A stretch of 24,798 nucleotides of DNA from Euprymna scolopes (taxonomy: Eukaryota; Mollusca; Cephalopoda; Sepiida; Sepiolidae): contig CM044525.1 of NCBI GenBank assembly GCA_024364805.1, forward strand, positions 24,441,163-24,465,960, written 5' to 3'. The notes beneath the pieces were generated by a model, which made no database searches, was not told where the DNA came from, and worked only from the letters and a program-made list of their open reading frames with translations. This document shows, piece by piece, positions 17,815 through 24,798 of this stretch. Within the stretch, counting starts at the first letter, position 1, and each line of letters starts with the position of its first letter. Made by a program: the position numbers and the translations under genes.

Positions 17815-18003
17815 AGTTTCTTCCCTTGAACAGCTAGACTTTGGAATTCCCTTCATGCTGCCTGCTTCCCTGACTGTATTGATATGCAGAAGTTTAAATG
17901 TAACGTAAACCAACATCTTGTTAATTTTTCCTAGGCATGGTTCCAATTAGTAGTCCCTTACGTCCAAGTGGCGATATGCCTTGTTAGGAAAGAACGTAAG
18001 TAA
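17815..18003 (+). mobile_element. LINE family B, 3' end
   Basis: CTAGACTTTGGAATTCCCTT, then TTCCCTGACTGTATTGATAT, GCAGAAGTTTAAATGTAACG and AGTAGTCCCTTACGTCCAAG align with the 14.5 kb copy through the CTDMQKFKCNVN-like codons and the 3' UTR. In the coding frame the RTARLWNS block reads EQLDFGIP-like after a frame change. The copy is strongly 5'-truncated. An A-rich tail begins near 18000. Confidence 0.75.
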
Positions 18004-18009
18004 AAAACG

Positions 18010-18545
18010 AAAAATTGATAACGTGACTGGCTTTAGTTCATATATTAGATAAATTTGAGAGTTTTAAAAGAAAATCGAAATATTCATGTGATTTAAAAAA
18101 AAATTTTTTTTTTAAAGTAAAACAAAAAAGAAAGTTCAAAAAAGAATCTTCCTGGCCAGAAACAGCTAGTACCATATATTGGCTTCATTTAATTGAACTA
18201 TTTAAATATTTCTGTACTTTTCAATAAATAAATAAATTTACAAAAATAATTCTACTTGAAGAAAAAAAACAATTGCAGAGTTGTATTTTATTAATTTTAT
18301 GCATTTTTCCATTAAAAAATTCAGTTCCTCAGTATAAAAAATATGGCTGCCCTTATCTACTAAAATAGAGCAGACTTCACTAATTTGTGTCAGATGATAG
18401 GCAAACTCATTCATACATCTTCAATAAATAGATAATTGCGGCTTGGTGGTGTCTACTGTTTACTCTCAAATTTCTCCATAACTTATTTTACTCGTAGTTA
18501 TTTATTTTTGGGAACAAATTACATAATCAAGTTAAAAATAGCACT

Positions 18546-18584
<39 letters not shown>

Positions 18585-18827
18585 TGAATAACAGGGTGAA
18601 TTCAGAAACAATGGTAAAAGAACTAACTTATAATGGCATTTTGGGGTTTATCTGATGAAATATTTACAAGAATTTGATTTCTATTATACATTCTGCAAGA
18701 TTGTAGGTATGTGTGTATTTGTTTATAATTTAAAGATTTTTCTTAATTTAAAAGTTAAAATGCATGGATGAACAAAGACTGCTTACACACACACAATTTA
18801 TATTGTTTATCCGCTTTTTAGCCTTTC

Positions 18828-18830
<3 letters not shown>
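18010..18830. other. No gene seen; AT-rich sequence with a long poly-A run
   Basis: An uninterrupted A run of about 29 bases lies at 18551-18579. No element body matching another part of the window was recognised on either side of it. Confidence 0.5.

Positions 18831-18864
<34 letters not shown>
18831..18864. repeat. (TA)n microsatellite bounding the foldback complex
   Basis: TA run of about 34 bases immediately left of the first inverted-repeat arm. A similar run bounds the complex on the right. Confidence 0.95.
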
Positions 18865-18867
<3 letters not shown>

Positions 18868-18873
18868 TCAAGG

Positions 18874-19091
18874 TTTATGAAGCATAAAAACCATGTTGTT
18901 TTTGATATTTAATATTTTATTTTTTTATATTTCAAACGGTCCTCCACTCTTGATCACAAAATGTAACAAAATTATTTTTTTAAATTATCGTTATTGCACT
19001 ACATTTTGTAATCAAGAGCAGAGGACTGTTTGAAATGTTAAAGAATAAAATATTAAATATAAAAAACAACATGGTTTTTATGCTTCATAAA
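18874..19091. repeat. Inverted repeat, 92-bp arms, 34-nt spacer
   Basis: Arm 18874-18965 (TTTATGAAGCATAAAAACCA ... GATCACAAAATGTA) is the reverse complement of 19000-19091 (TACATTTTGTAATCAAGAGC ... TTATGCTTCATAAA), with 8 mismatches by my count, mostly transitions. The spacer is 18966-18999. The arms contain no coding frame. It resembles a foldback-type or MITE-like DNA element. Confidence 0.9.
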
Positions 19092-19125
19092 ACGATGTTA
19101 CTTTTTGTATTTAATATTTTTATTT

Positions 19126-19232
19126 AATGTTAAGATATATATTATTTCATGTATGCTTTAGAATCGTTATTTCAAGATTAACTTGAAATAACGATTCTAA
19201 AGCATACATGAAATAATATATATCTTAACATT
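19126..19232. repeat. Perfect palindrome, 51-bp arms, 5-nt centre
   Basis: Left arm 19126-19176 begins AATGTTAAGATATATATTAT and the right arm 19182-19232 is its exact reverse complement; the centre is ATTAA. No mismatch was found over 51 positions. Confidence 0.97.
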
Positions 19233-19261
19233 TTATAGTGATTTAAAGGTTATGAGGGATT

Positions 19262-19408
19262 TTTGAAGCATGAAAAACGATGTTACTTTTTGTATTTAAT
19301 ATTTTTATTGTTATTTTTTTATATTTCAAGCGGACCTCCGCTCTTGGTCACAAAAAAGTATCGAATACTTTTTTTAAATCACTATTCTAGAAGCATACGT
19401 GGACTTTT

Positions 19409-19410
<2 letters not shown>
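19262..19410. repeat. Third arm copy of the foldback complex
   Basis: GAAGCATGAAAAACGATGTT, TATTTCAAGCGGACCTCCGC and TCTTGGTCACAAAAAAGTA parallel the arm at 18874-18965 in direct orientation. Further right, CACTATTCTAGAAGCATACG parallels the right arm of the palindrome. A 36-base stretch at 19274-19309 is identical to 19089-19124. A (TA)n(GA)n tract begins at 19411. The 72-residue frame over this region is a by-product. Confidence 0.75.
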
Positions 19411-19459
<49 letters not shown>

Positions 19460-19460
19460 A
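19411..19460. repeat. (TA)n(GA)n compound microsatellite
   Basis: TA run of about 36 bases followed by GAGAGAGAGAG; it forms the right boundary of the foldback complex. Confidence 0.93.
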
Positions 19461-19579
19461 CAGTGTTCAATACATGAGTAGGGCTTAGTAATAGTAGTAT
19501 AGAAATATACTTATAGCAAGAAAGCTACATAGAAACCTTTCTTGCCTCATCTCAAAGGGAAATCATCAAGTTAATTACA

Positions 19580-19650
19580 TGGCTTTACATTCTATGATTG
19601 CTTTTATAGTTTAAACCTTGCTAAATCCTGCTTCCAACCAATTAGTCTTT
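19580..19650 (+). repeat. Short dispersed repeat R4, copy 2
   Basis: Matches 17106-17175 over about 70 bp (TTTACATTCTATGATTGCTT, TTATAGTTTAAACC, CCAACCAATTA). Nothing in the flanks fixes its class. Confidence 0.6.
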
Positions 19651-19679
19651 TATTTTGAAGATTCATCAGTGTGGCTTTA

Positions 19680-19770
19680 TCCAATCGGTTATTAATCTTA
19701 TGAGATCGAACCCGGATTCCCACTGACTGTTGACTAGGGAAATATAACCTGCTAGCTGTATTGGTTAGCT
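19680..19770 (-). mobile_element. Possible tRNA-derived SINE head
   Basis: On the minus strand a B-box-like GGGTTCGATCTCATAAG lies at about 19697-19713. It is preceded by ATTTCCCTAGTCAACAGTCA and by AACCAATACAGCTAGCAGG, which could be a worn A box. A full tRNA fold could not be drawn. No second copy is in the window. Confidence 0.35.
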
Positions 19771-19774
19771 TGAA

Positions 19775-20070
19775 GAAAATTTTACTATATTTATGTTAAT
19801 CACTAGAAGGTTCAGTTGGGAAGGATGTGGGGGTGCATGTGTATTTAAAACGTTTACAATGAAATTTGTAATATTGCTTTGAAAACTATTAAATGTTATT
19901 TATGCATTTTACAGAGTGTTCTATGTTATGATCTTTATATTAGAATCTATCGAGATAATAGAAAGTTCAATACCTAGATAGAGCAATTAAACAAACAGAA
20001 AAAGTTTATGATGAAAATAAAAATTAAATAAATTACAACATTTATTAATCCATCATTCAAACAAGGAATT
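19775..20070. other. No gene seen
   Basis: AT-rich spacer without recognised features, ending just before the Helentron-like element. Confidence 0.45.
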
Positions 20071-20078
20071 ATATAATA

Positions 20079-20588
20079 ACTAGCGGGGTACCCGGCGTTG
20101 CCCGGATGTGTCGAGATTGTGTAGTAAGGAACCCAGAGTGGAGAGAGGTGTTAAAATAAAAAAAATTAAAAAATGGTAGTACGGGGGGGGGGTCAAAACA
20201 ACAGTAGGCAGCCCAGGTGGGGAGAGATGTTAAAAAAATTGGTAGTAGGCAGGCAGGTTCGAACACATAACGCAAAGGAGGAAAACAAGGTGCAAAAACA
20301 TAACGTCTTAGCTGATGCATCCATGGCGAAACTAGAAGTCACGAGCGTTGAAATTAAGGCTAGTTAATCCAATGGAGATGATGACGTGAAAATGTCAACG
20401 TAAAAGCGACCTTGTAGAAAACTGCCCAGTTGAGGGTAAAGGAATTAATATTTTTGGCCAATTTTTCTATATTTGTCGTCTGAGACGTCGAGCTCCAAAA
20501 CAATACCGATCCCGCCAGGATCTGTCGGGTGTGTCAAAAGTTTTTGGCAGACAGACACACACACACATTTTGCCTTTTATATAATAGA
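20079..20588 (-). mobile_element. Helentron-like non-autonomous element B
   Basis: On the minus strand it starts TCTATTATATAAAAGGCAAA, then a (TG)n(TCTG)n block and CCAAAAACTTTTGACA. It ends CGGGCAACGCCGGGTACCCC, then GCTAGT at 20079. The interior matches A1 at 3291-3728: GATCGGTATTGTTTTGGAGC, CGACAAATATAGAAAAATTGG, TTAATTCCTTTACCCTCAAC and ACTAGCCTTAATTTC-like stretches. Frames on both strands over 20069-20709 are shadows. The G run at 20184-20192 is simple sequence. It is the most complete member of this family in the window and has no coding capacity. Confidence 0.8.
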
Positions 20589-20589
20589 A

Positions 20590-20899
20590 GAAGAAGAAAA
20601 TAAAGAAATCTTTGGATTTCAGATTCTTCTTTACAGAGTACCATTCGATTAATTGATTTTTCTTTTCTTTTATTGAAAACTCTTTGTATATATATATATA
20701 TGTGTACATGCTAATCAGTGATATGATTTTTCACTAATGTTAATCTGCTGATGGAAAGAGTTTATCTTTGAAATTCCACAAGTTAAGGATATTTCTCTAT
20801 TCCAATTCCTTGCTTAAATTTTGAGAGGTTAATAAATATTGTAATTGATTCGATTTTTATCATCATCAATTATTTATTTATTTTATCATTTTCAATTTA

Positions 20900-20937
<38 letters not shown>

Positions 20938-20950
20938 ACTTGGTTGGGGG
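20590..20950. other. No gene seen; simple repeats
   Basis: AT-rich DNA with (TA)n at 20690-20702 and 20910-20937, followed by a G run at 20946-20955 that adjoins the next LINE end. Confidence 0.7.
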
Positions 20951-20955
20951 GGGGG

Positions 20956-21360
20956 TCACCACTTATCAAGGCCCAGAGGCCATTCTAGGATAAGGGTTAA
21001 TGTGTTAGGTAGATGGTGAGACAACACAGTGATGATCAGTAATGGTGGACCTTGAGTAGAGCTTAATTAATTAGAAAGATGATTCAACAGGAACTTATGC
21101 ATATTAGATTTGAAAATGACCATACTATAGCCAACCGAGAAACTGCCCCATGGTATTGTGTTCCACAGACACAATTCTGGGAAAGAAACTCTGCTCATAG
21201 AATTTTCGTTTAAGTTTTAGGCATAGATAGAGAATGAATGAAGTCGTTAATGGTTATTGTAGCTAGATGAGTGTTTGTTGCAAAGGTTTTACAGATTTGA
21301 GCTCAGTCAAGCACCTACCATAAAAATAATAATAGAACAGAGACAGATTTGAAGTGGAAC
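20956..21360 (-). mobile_element. LINE family A, ORF2 C-terminus and 3' end
   Basis: On the minus strand the 3' end reads AACCCTTATCCTAGAATGGC, then CTTGATAAGTGGTGA at 20956. Upstream, the coding remnant reads CLWNTIPWGSFSVGYSMVIF, then KSNMHKFLL, matching the plus-strand copy (RLWNCLPFSCFP, YNMVVFKSNVNKFLM). Further upstream TELKSVKPLQQTL matches TELQSMVPPRQTF. At least two frame changes separate these blocks. The copy is 5'-truncated at about 21360. Confidence 0.75.
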
Positions 21361-21424
21361 TAATAGGATTCTTACATCAAATAAAATCATTTTTTTAAAT
21401 TACATTTTCACCCCAAACAAAGTA

Positions 21425-21905
21425 CCGTGCCACTTTGATGTAGGGGGCTACTATCAGGGACATATATATGTAGGGAGGTGAGCAGCAAGATGTCTGTTTA
21501 CATTACACTTGAACTTGTGCATGCCAGTACAGTTGGGGAAGCAGGAACCCCGGATAGGAATTCCAAAGACTAGAAGTTCTGGAGAGGAAACTATTAGAGT
21601 AGAAGGCCTTCTCTGTTGTGTAGGGGTGGGACTTTGCTGTTTGTCAGGAGTATTTACGTCGAGGGGAATACAAGGGCTTGAAAACGTTTCATGTAGTTTC
21701 TGGTACAGGAGTGAACAAAAGGTTCTGAAGCATATCATAATGCTCATTGAGGAAATTGTAGGCCCAAATCAGATCACTTCATAATCGTCAGCGTTCAAAG
21801 GAAAAAATGTAAAGCTTTTTGAGTCGGTTATCATGGGCAGATCTGATAGATTTTGCACCATTTGAATAGCCAGTTTTTTAACTCTCTCCAGATGCTGGAG
21901 ATCAT
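21425..21905 (-). mobile_element. LINE family B, ORF2 C-terminal half and 3' end
   Basis: On the minus strand from about 21905: LQHLERVKKLAIQMVQNLSD, LPM, then after a frame change DNRLKKLYIFSFER and SDLIWAYNFLNEHYDMLQ. This matches the L..LERVQ..ATKMV..L..L.Y..RL..L.L..LE.RRLRGDLI..Y block after the reverse transcriptase domain of CR1/Jockey-like LINEs. The C-terminus reads CTGMHKFKCNVNRHL and the 3' UTR AGTAGCCCCCTACATCAAAG is shared with the copies at 14.5 and 17.9 kb. Several stops and frame changes are present. The plus-strand frame at 21509-21784 is a shadow. Confidence 0.8.
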
Positions 21906-22315
21906 GCATGAGATAGACTTATCGTTATTTTCATGGAAAGTGTTCGACTGAGCTTCAATCTATGGTCCCCCCTCGCCAAACTTTCACAAGAAGCACTAGA
22001 CTAGCTGAAAACATTATCAATAATTTTCCCCACTCTTTATCTGTGCCTAAACCTAAACATAGATGCCATGATCAAAGCTTCTTTCTTAGAACTGCACGCC
22101 TGTGGAATTGTCTTCCGTTTTCCTGCTTTCCAACTGTCTATAATATGGTTGTCTTCAAGTCCAACGTGAACAAATTTTTGATGAGCCGTTCCACTTAAGT
22201 TAACAAATTTACCGAACTTCCATTACTATTGATTACTATATTGTCCTTTTGACTACTCTACACTCTTTAACCCTTATCCTTGAGTGGCCTATCGGCCTTG
22301 ATAAGTGGTGACGCC
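21906..22315 (+). mobile_element. LINE family A, ORF2 C-terminus and 3' end, best copy
   Basis: An open frame from about 21927 to the stop at 22196-22198 reads YRYFHGKCSTELQSMVPPRQ, TFTRSTRLAENIINNFPHSL, then SFFLRTARLWNCLPFSCFP and YNMVVFKSNVNKFLMSRST. This is the C-terminal block of a CR1/Jockey-like non-LTR ORF2 (YYRYFHG.CS.EL..L.PP...RSTR.A ... RT.RLWNSLP ... FKS.VN..L). No stop interrupts this 90-residue piece. The 3' UTR ends with the family A hairpin at 22273-22305 and a poly-A run at 22320-22334. It is 5'-truncated at about 21906, where it meets family B head to head. Confidence 0.85.
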
Positions 22316-22339
22316 TATGTAAAAAAAAAAAAAAGCATA

Positions 22340-22925
22340 TATATATATATGATTTTTAAAAAAAATACATACATAAATATTCCTCAGTTTCTGGATTTAG
22401 TTATTCAATTTTAAATGTTCTAATTAGTTGTTGTTTGCAGAGAATTCATTAAATAACCGGGTTTTACTTTCTATCACTTTCAACTTCCCTCACGGCATGT
22501 TGTTTGATCCCCCCCCCCCAAAACACACACTCGTTTTATACGTCGATTCAGTTTACAGGAGGTGAAGGAGTATATTATAGGAAGTGATAACGAAGAATTT
22601 GAGAGAAAGAGTGATAAAGACCTGGACAGAGATAGGTTATAGGAGAGTTTCTAAAAGCTGTCGAACGCACGCTAGCATGTAATATAGATATTAAACTAAA
22701 TATGATGCTGATGTGTTCGTAGAATGAACAATAACAGTATATGTTTTTCCAATATTTTTGTTTGTTGCATAATTTAATACAATGCATGTCTGTGTTTTAA
22801 TTACTTAGATTAAATAATGTCATAAATTAATCCTGCCTTGTCAAGCTTGGACATGCAGAAAGCTAAGGAAAAGAAATATCATTGAAAGAAATTCAGTTAA
22901 AGAATTAAATAGCTACGAGTTTATC
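22340..22925. other. No gene seen; simple repeats and unique-looking sequence
   Basis: Contains (TA)n at 22338-22350, a C run at 22510-22519 and otherwise unassigned sequence. The minus-strand frame at 22575-22787 shows no known motif. Confidence 0.45.
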
Positions 22926-22930
22926 ATAAA

Positions 22931-23570
22931 ACTAGCAGAGAGACTCAGCATTGTCCGGGATTGAATGAGGATCAATGAATGTTCCACCGTCCCATACTTT
23001 TATTGTCATCGAAATCAATGAAATCAACCATTTTTGGAATCAAATCGATTGATTGCCTGCTCTAGTTAGGGACCTCCACCCTGCAGTATACCGGGAGGAA
23101 GTTTCACATGCTTTTCTTGCACTGATTTAGTCTGCAATACATAGTTTACATCACACTATAGGGAATCTACTGTTCATTTTATAAAAATATCTTTAAATAA
23201 TGACTTGATTAAAAGTTTAAAATGTAAAAGTAAAGTATCATGGTTTAATTGTGCTCTAAACAGAAATATTCATTTTGAATGCACTCCTGTCTTATAAAAG
23301 AATATACAACTGATTTTATAGGCTGATCCTTTCTGCTTCTGTGGTCATAAAACTTTTCAAATGCACTCGTGATGTTAGGTTGTACAAAAGTGTTTAATCA
23401 ATATCGCATTTTTTCTATTATCGATTTTCGATACTTATCAGCAGTATTTCATTGCAAAACATACATAAGAACACTCCCAGACATATCAAGTACCTTTGTG
23501 TGAAATTTAAAAAAAATAGGCCCAGCCGTTTCCAAGCACACATACGCAATTCTTTTTATATAATTGTAGA
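22931..23570 (-). mobile_element. Helentron-like non-autonomous family E, copy 2
   Basis: On the minus strand it starts TCTACAATTATATAAAAAGA, then TTGCGTATGTGTGCTTGG and CGGCTGGGCC. It ends TTCAATCCCGGACAATGCTG, then AGTCTCTCTGCTAGT at 22931. It follows copy 1 at 5190 along its whole length, but has only one copy of the 150-bp unit and so probably shows the ancestral length of about 640 bp. ATAAGTATCGAAAATCGATA and TGACAATAAAAGTATGGGA are conserved blocks. No coding frame. Confidence 0.75.
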
Positions 23571-23691
23571 TCGAGACAAAAGGTTTACATCTTTCTTTTA
23601 CATTTTGGGTGAGCATTCACTTAAATAGACAAGATCTTAAAAAATGTCATTTATATGAAACGTTTTCTTCTGTATAAAAAAACTTATGCAA

Positions 23692-23711
23692 TCTAATATA
23701 TAAAAGGCAAA

Positions 23712-23754
<43 letters not shown>

Positions 23755-24070
23755 TATGTCTCGGCAAAGATGTCACGTTTTTTTTATTTTTTTTTAACCT
23801 TTTTCTTTTTCGCGTTACGGGTTTGAACCTGCCTGCCTACCTACTACCACTTTTTTTTTTTTTAACAGCTCTGCCTACTGTTGTTTTGAGCCCCCCCCCT
23901 CGCTATTACCACTTTTTTTTACATCCCCCTCCCCTCCAGGGGATTCCCTACTACATTACCTACACACACTCAAGAACCCCTGCTACTGCTGTTTTTACCT
24001 CCCTCCCCCCGCCCGGAGATCCTTACTACACCATCTAAACACCTGGGAAATGCTGGGCACCCCTGCTAGT
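23692..24070 (+). mobile_element. Helentron-like non-autonomous element C
   Basis: Starts TCTAATATATAAAAGGCAAA, then (TG)n at 23714-23751 and TTTGTATGTCTCGGCAAAGA. The 3' part has GCGTTACGGGTTTGAACCTG, CCTGCC, repeated T and C runs, and ends GGGAAATGCTGGGCACCCCT, then GCTAGT at 24070. It has the ends of A1, A2 and B but only about 380 bp, with most of the family interior missing. The 108-residue frame here begins in the (TG)n tract and is not a gene. Confidence 0.75.
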
Positions 24071-24185
24071 AAAAAATAAAAAATTGTTTCACTGCATTAC
24101 TGCATCAGTTTCATTACATCATCTCGTCTTAGCTTTACCTGAACACCAGATAAGGTGAAATGGTCCATTACAATTGGCCTTACAC

Positions 24186-24300
24186 CCTCACTGGACATAG
24201 CACTTCTTAATTTTTTTTTCTAGGGGGTTACGGAAAAAAAAAAATTTCTATATGTAAACCACAAGTAACTGATCAATTAAGGTCATTTATTGGAGAGGAA
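24186..24300 (+). pseudogene. Transposase C-terminal block, degraded first copy
   Basis: The translation reads SLDIALLNFFF, stop, GVTEKKKFLYVNHK and then LI-N-GHLLERK. This follows the pattern S-PDL-L-DFFLWGYLK-KVY---P-T-DQLK-RI-EE around the third catalytic Asp of IS630/Tc1/mariner-type (DDE_3-like) transposases. The Asp before FFLWG is Asn here, and two or three stops are present. It looks like a partial duplicate of the block that follows. Confidence 0.5.
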
Positions 24301-24439
24301 AGTTTACAGAAAAAAAAACCTTGGAAATGAAAAAGGTTTTATTATGCCATCTTATTTTGTGCAACCTTGTACAATGTCATCCTATTTTAGCTTCACCACA
24401 ATGTTAATGCATACAACATAAGAACATTTCAGAACAGTT

Positions 24440-24680
24440 ATTATTATGCTGAACTTGCCACTCCATATATTTTTCAGGGAGGAGGTGGTCATCTTTAAAA
24501 ATGATGTTTGCAGGAGAAAGTCACAACTATTTGATCAATTAAGACCATGTATTGAAGAAGAAATATTGGAAATAACTCGAGAAATATTGGAAAAGGTGAT
24601 GAAGTCATTTGTGAGCTGTTTGCAGAAATGCGTGGCAAGTAGGGGACATTAGGCTGAATGACATTTATCTTTGATATATT
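24440..24680 (+). pseudogene. Transposase C-terminal fragment (IS630/Tc1/mariner-type)
   Basis: An open frame of 68 residues reads IFFREEVVIFKNDVCRRKSQ, LFDQLRPCIEEEILEITREI and LEKVMKSFVSCLQKCVASRG, H-RLNDIYL. It matches the usual C-terminal layout DFFLWGYLK--VY-RRP-T-DQLR--I-EEI--I-PE-L-KVM-NF--RLQ-CI---G-HL-D. The catalytic Asp before the FFLWG-like motif is His (LPLHIFF), so the piece is inactive. No N-terminal part or terminal repeats were seen. It differs from the mariner at 254-1030. Confidence 0.6.
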
Positions 24681-24764
24681 TTCATTGTGTACATGTTTTG
24701 TTATCAGAAATACAAGTTTAATATTATTAAAATTTTTAAGTAGATTATGTCCCTTGTATATGAA

Positions 24765-24798
24765 ACTAGCGGGGGTACCCGGCGTTGCCCGAGTGTTT
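24765..24798 (-). mobile_element. Helentron-like 3' end, cut by window edge
   Basis: ACTAGCGGGGGTACCCGGCG, then TTGCCCGAGTG, is nearly identical to the terminus of element B at 20079. The element body lies beyond the window. Confidence 0.8.

Noticed and set aside
18551-18579. Poly-A run as the tail of a retrotransposed copy
   Set aside because: Neither flank shows a LINE or SINE body or a recognisable processed gene copy, so it is listed only as simple sequence.
19680-19770. True tRNA gene on the minus strand
   Set aside because: A B-box-like string is present, but a clover-leaf with acceptor pairing could not be formed; a worn SINE head is more likely.
20069-20709. Coding frames on both strands
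   Set aside because: All fall inside Helentron-like element B, and the same DNA in copy A1 keeps no matching frame.
23712-24038. 108-residue protein beginning with Cys-Val repeats
   Set aside because: The start is translation of the (TG)n microsatellite and the rest lies within Helentron-like element C.

Overview
This window looks like AT-rich, non-coding animal DNA, most probably molluscan and best fitting a cephalopod such as an octopus. That assignment rests on repeat style recognised from memory: dense (TA)n/(TG)n microsatellites, many short non-LTR 3' ends, non-autonomous elements ending in CTAGT, and decayed mariner-type transposases. No search was possible. I see no intact host gene, no tRNA or rRNA gene that looks functional, and no CRISPR array or operon-like layout. 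Nearly every open reading frame is short, low in complexity, or lies inside a repeat. A 554-base assembly gap (10575-11128) splits the window and begins inside a (TA)n tract.

Layout, left to right. 1-2200: LINE 3' end, a decayed mariner transposase on the minus strand, a probable tRNA-derived SINE. 2200-2900: a hAT-type MITE and a 5S rRNA-derived SINE-like copy. 3291-4410: two Helitron/Helentron-like non-autonomous elements head to tail, the second with a private internal segment. 4826-5985: an unclassified repeat followed by a second Helentron-like family (E) with an internal 150-bp duplication. 6040-8650: a second hAT MITE beside a second 5S-derived copy, plus two unclassified repeat families. 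8650-12060: mostly featureless AT-rich DNA and the gap. 12070-15480: a LINE tail on the minus strand, two Helentron-terminus remnants, a well preserved LINE ORF2 C-terminal fragment, and more unclassified repeats. 15673-17056: a recent 142-bp tandem duplication, a purine-rich minisatellite and a third hAT MITE with perfect target-site duplications. 17425-18003: two LINE tails. 18831-19447: an inverted-repeat complex with a perfect 51-bp-arm palindrome. 20079-20588: a Helentron-like element. 20956-22320: three LINE 3' fragments of two families in alternating orientation. 22931-24798: a second copy of family E (inverted), another Helentron-like element, a transposase C-terminal remnant, and a Helentron-like end cut by the window edge.

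The window therefore reads as an intergenic or intronic graveyard of mobile DNA. The strongest less-expected observations are a 3'-end hairpin shared by three LINE copies with one compensatory base-pair change, a two-copy 5S-headed SINE candidate sharing its body, three hAT MITEs with 8-bp target-site duplications, and the foldback/palindrome complex near 19.0 kb.
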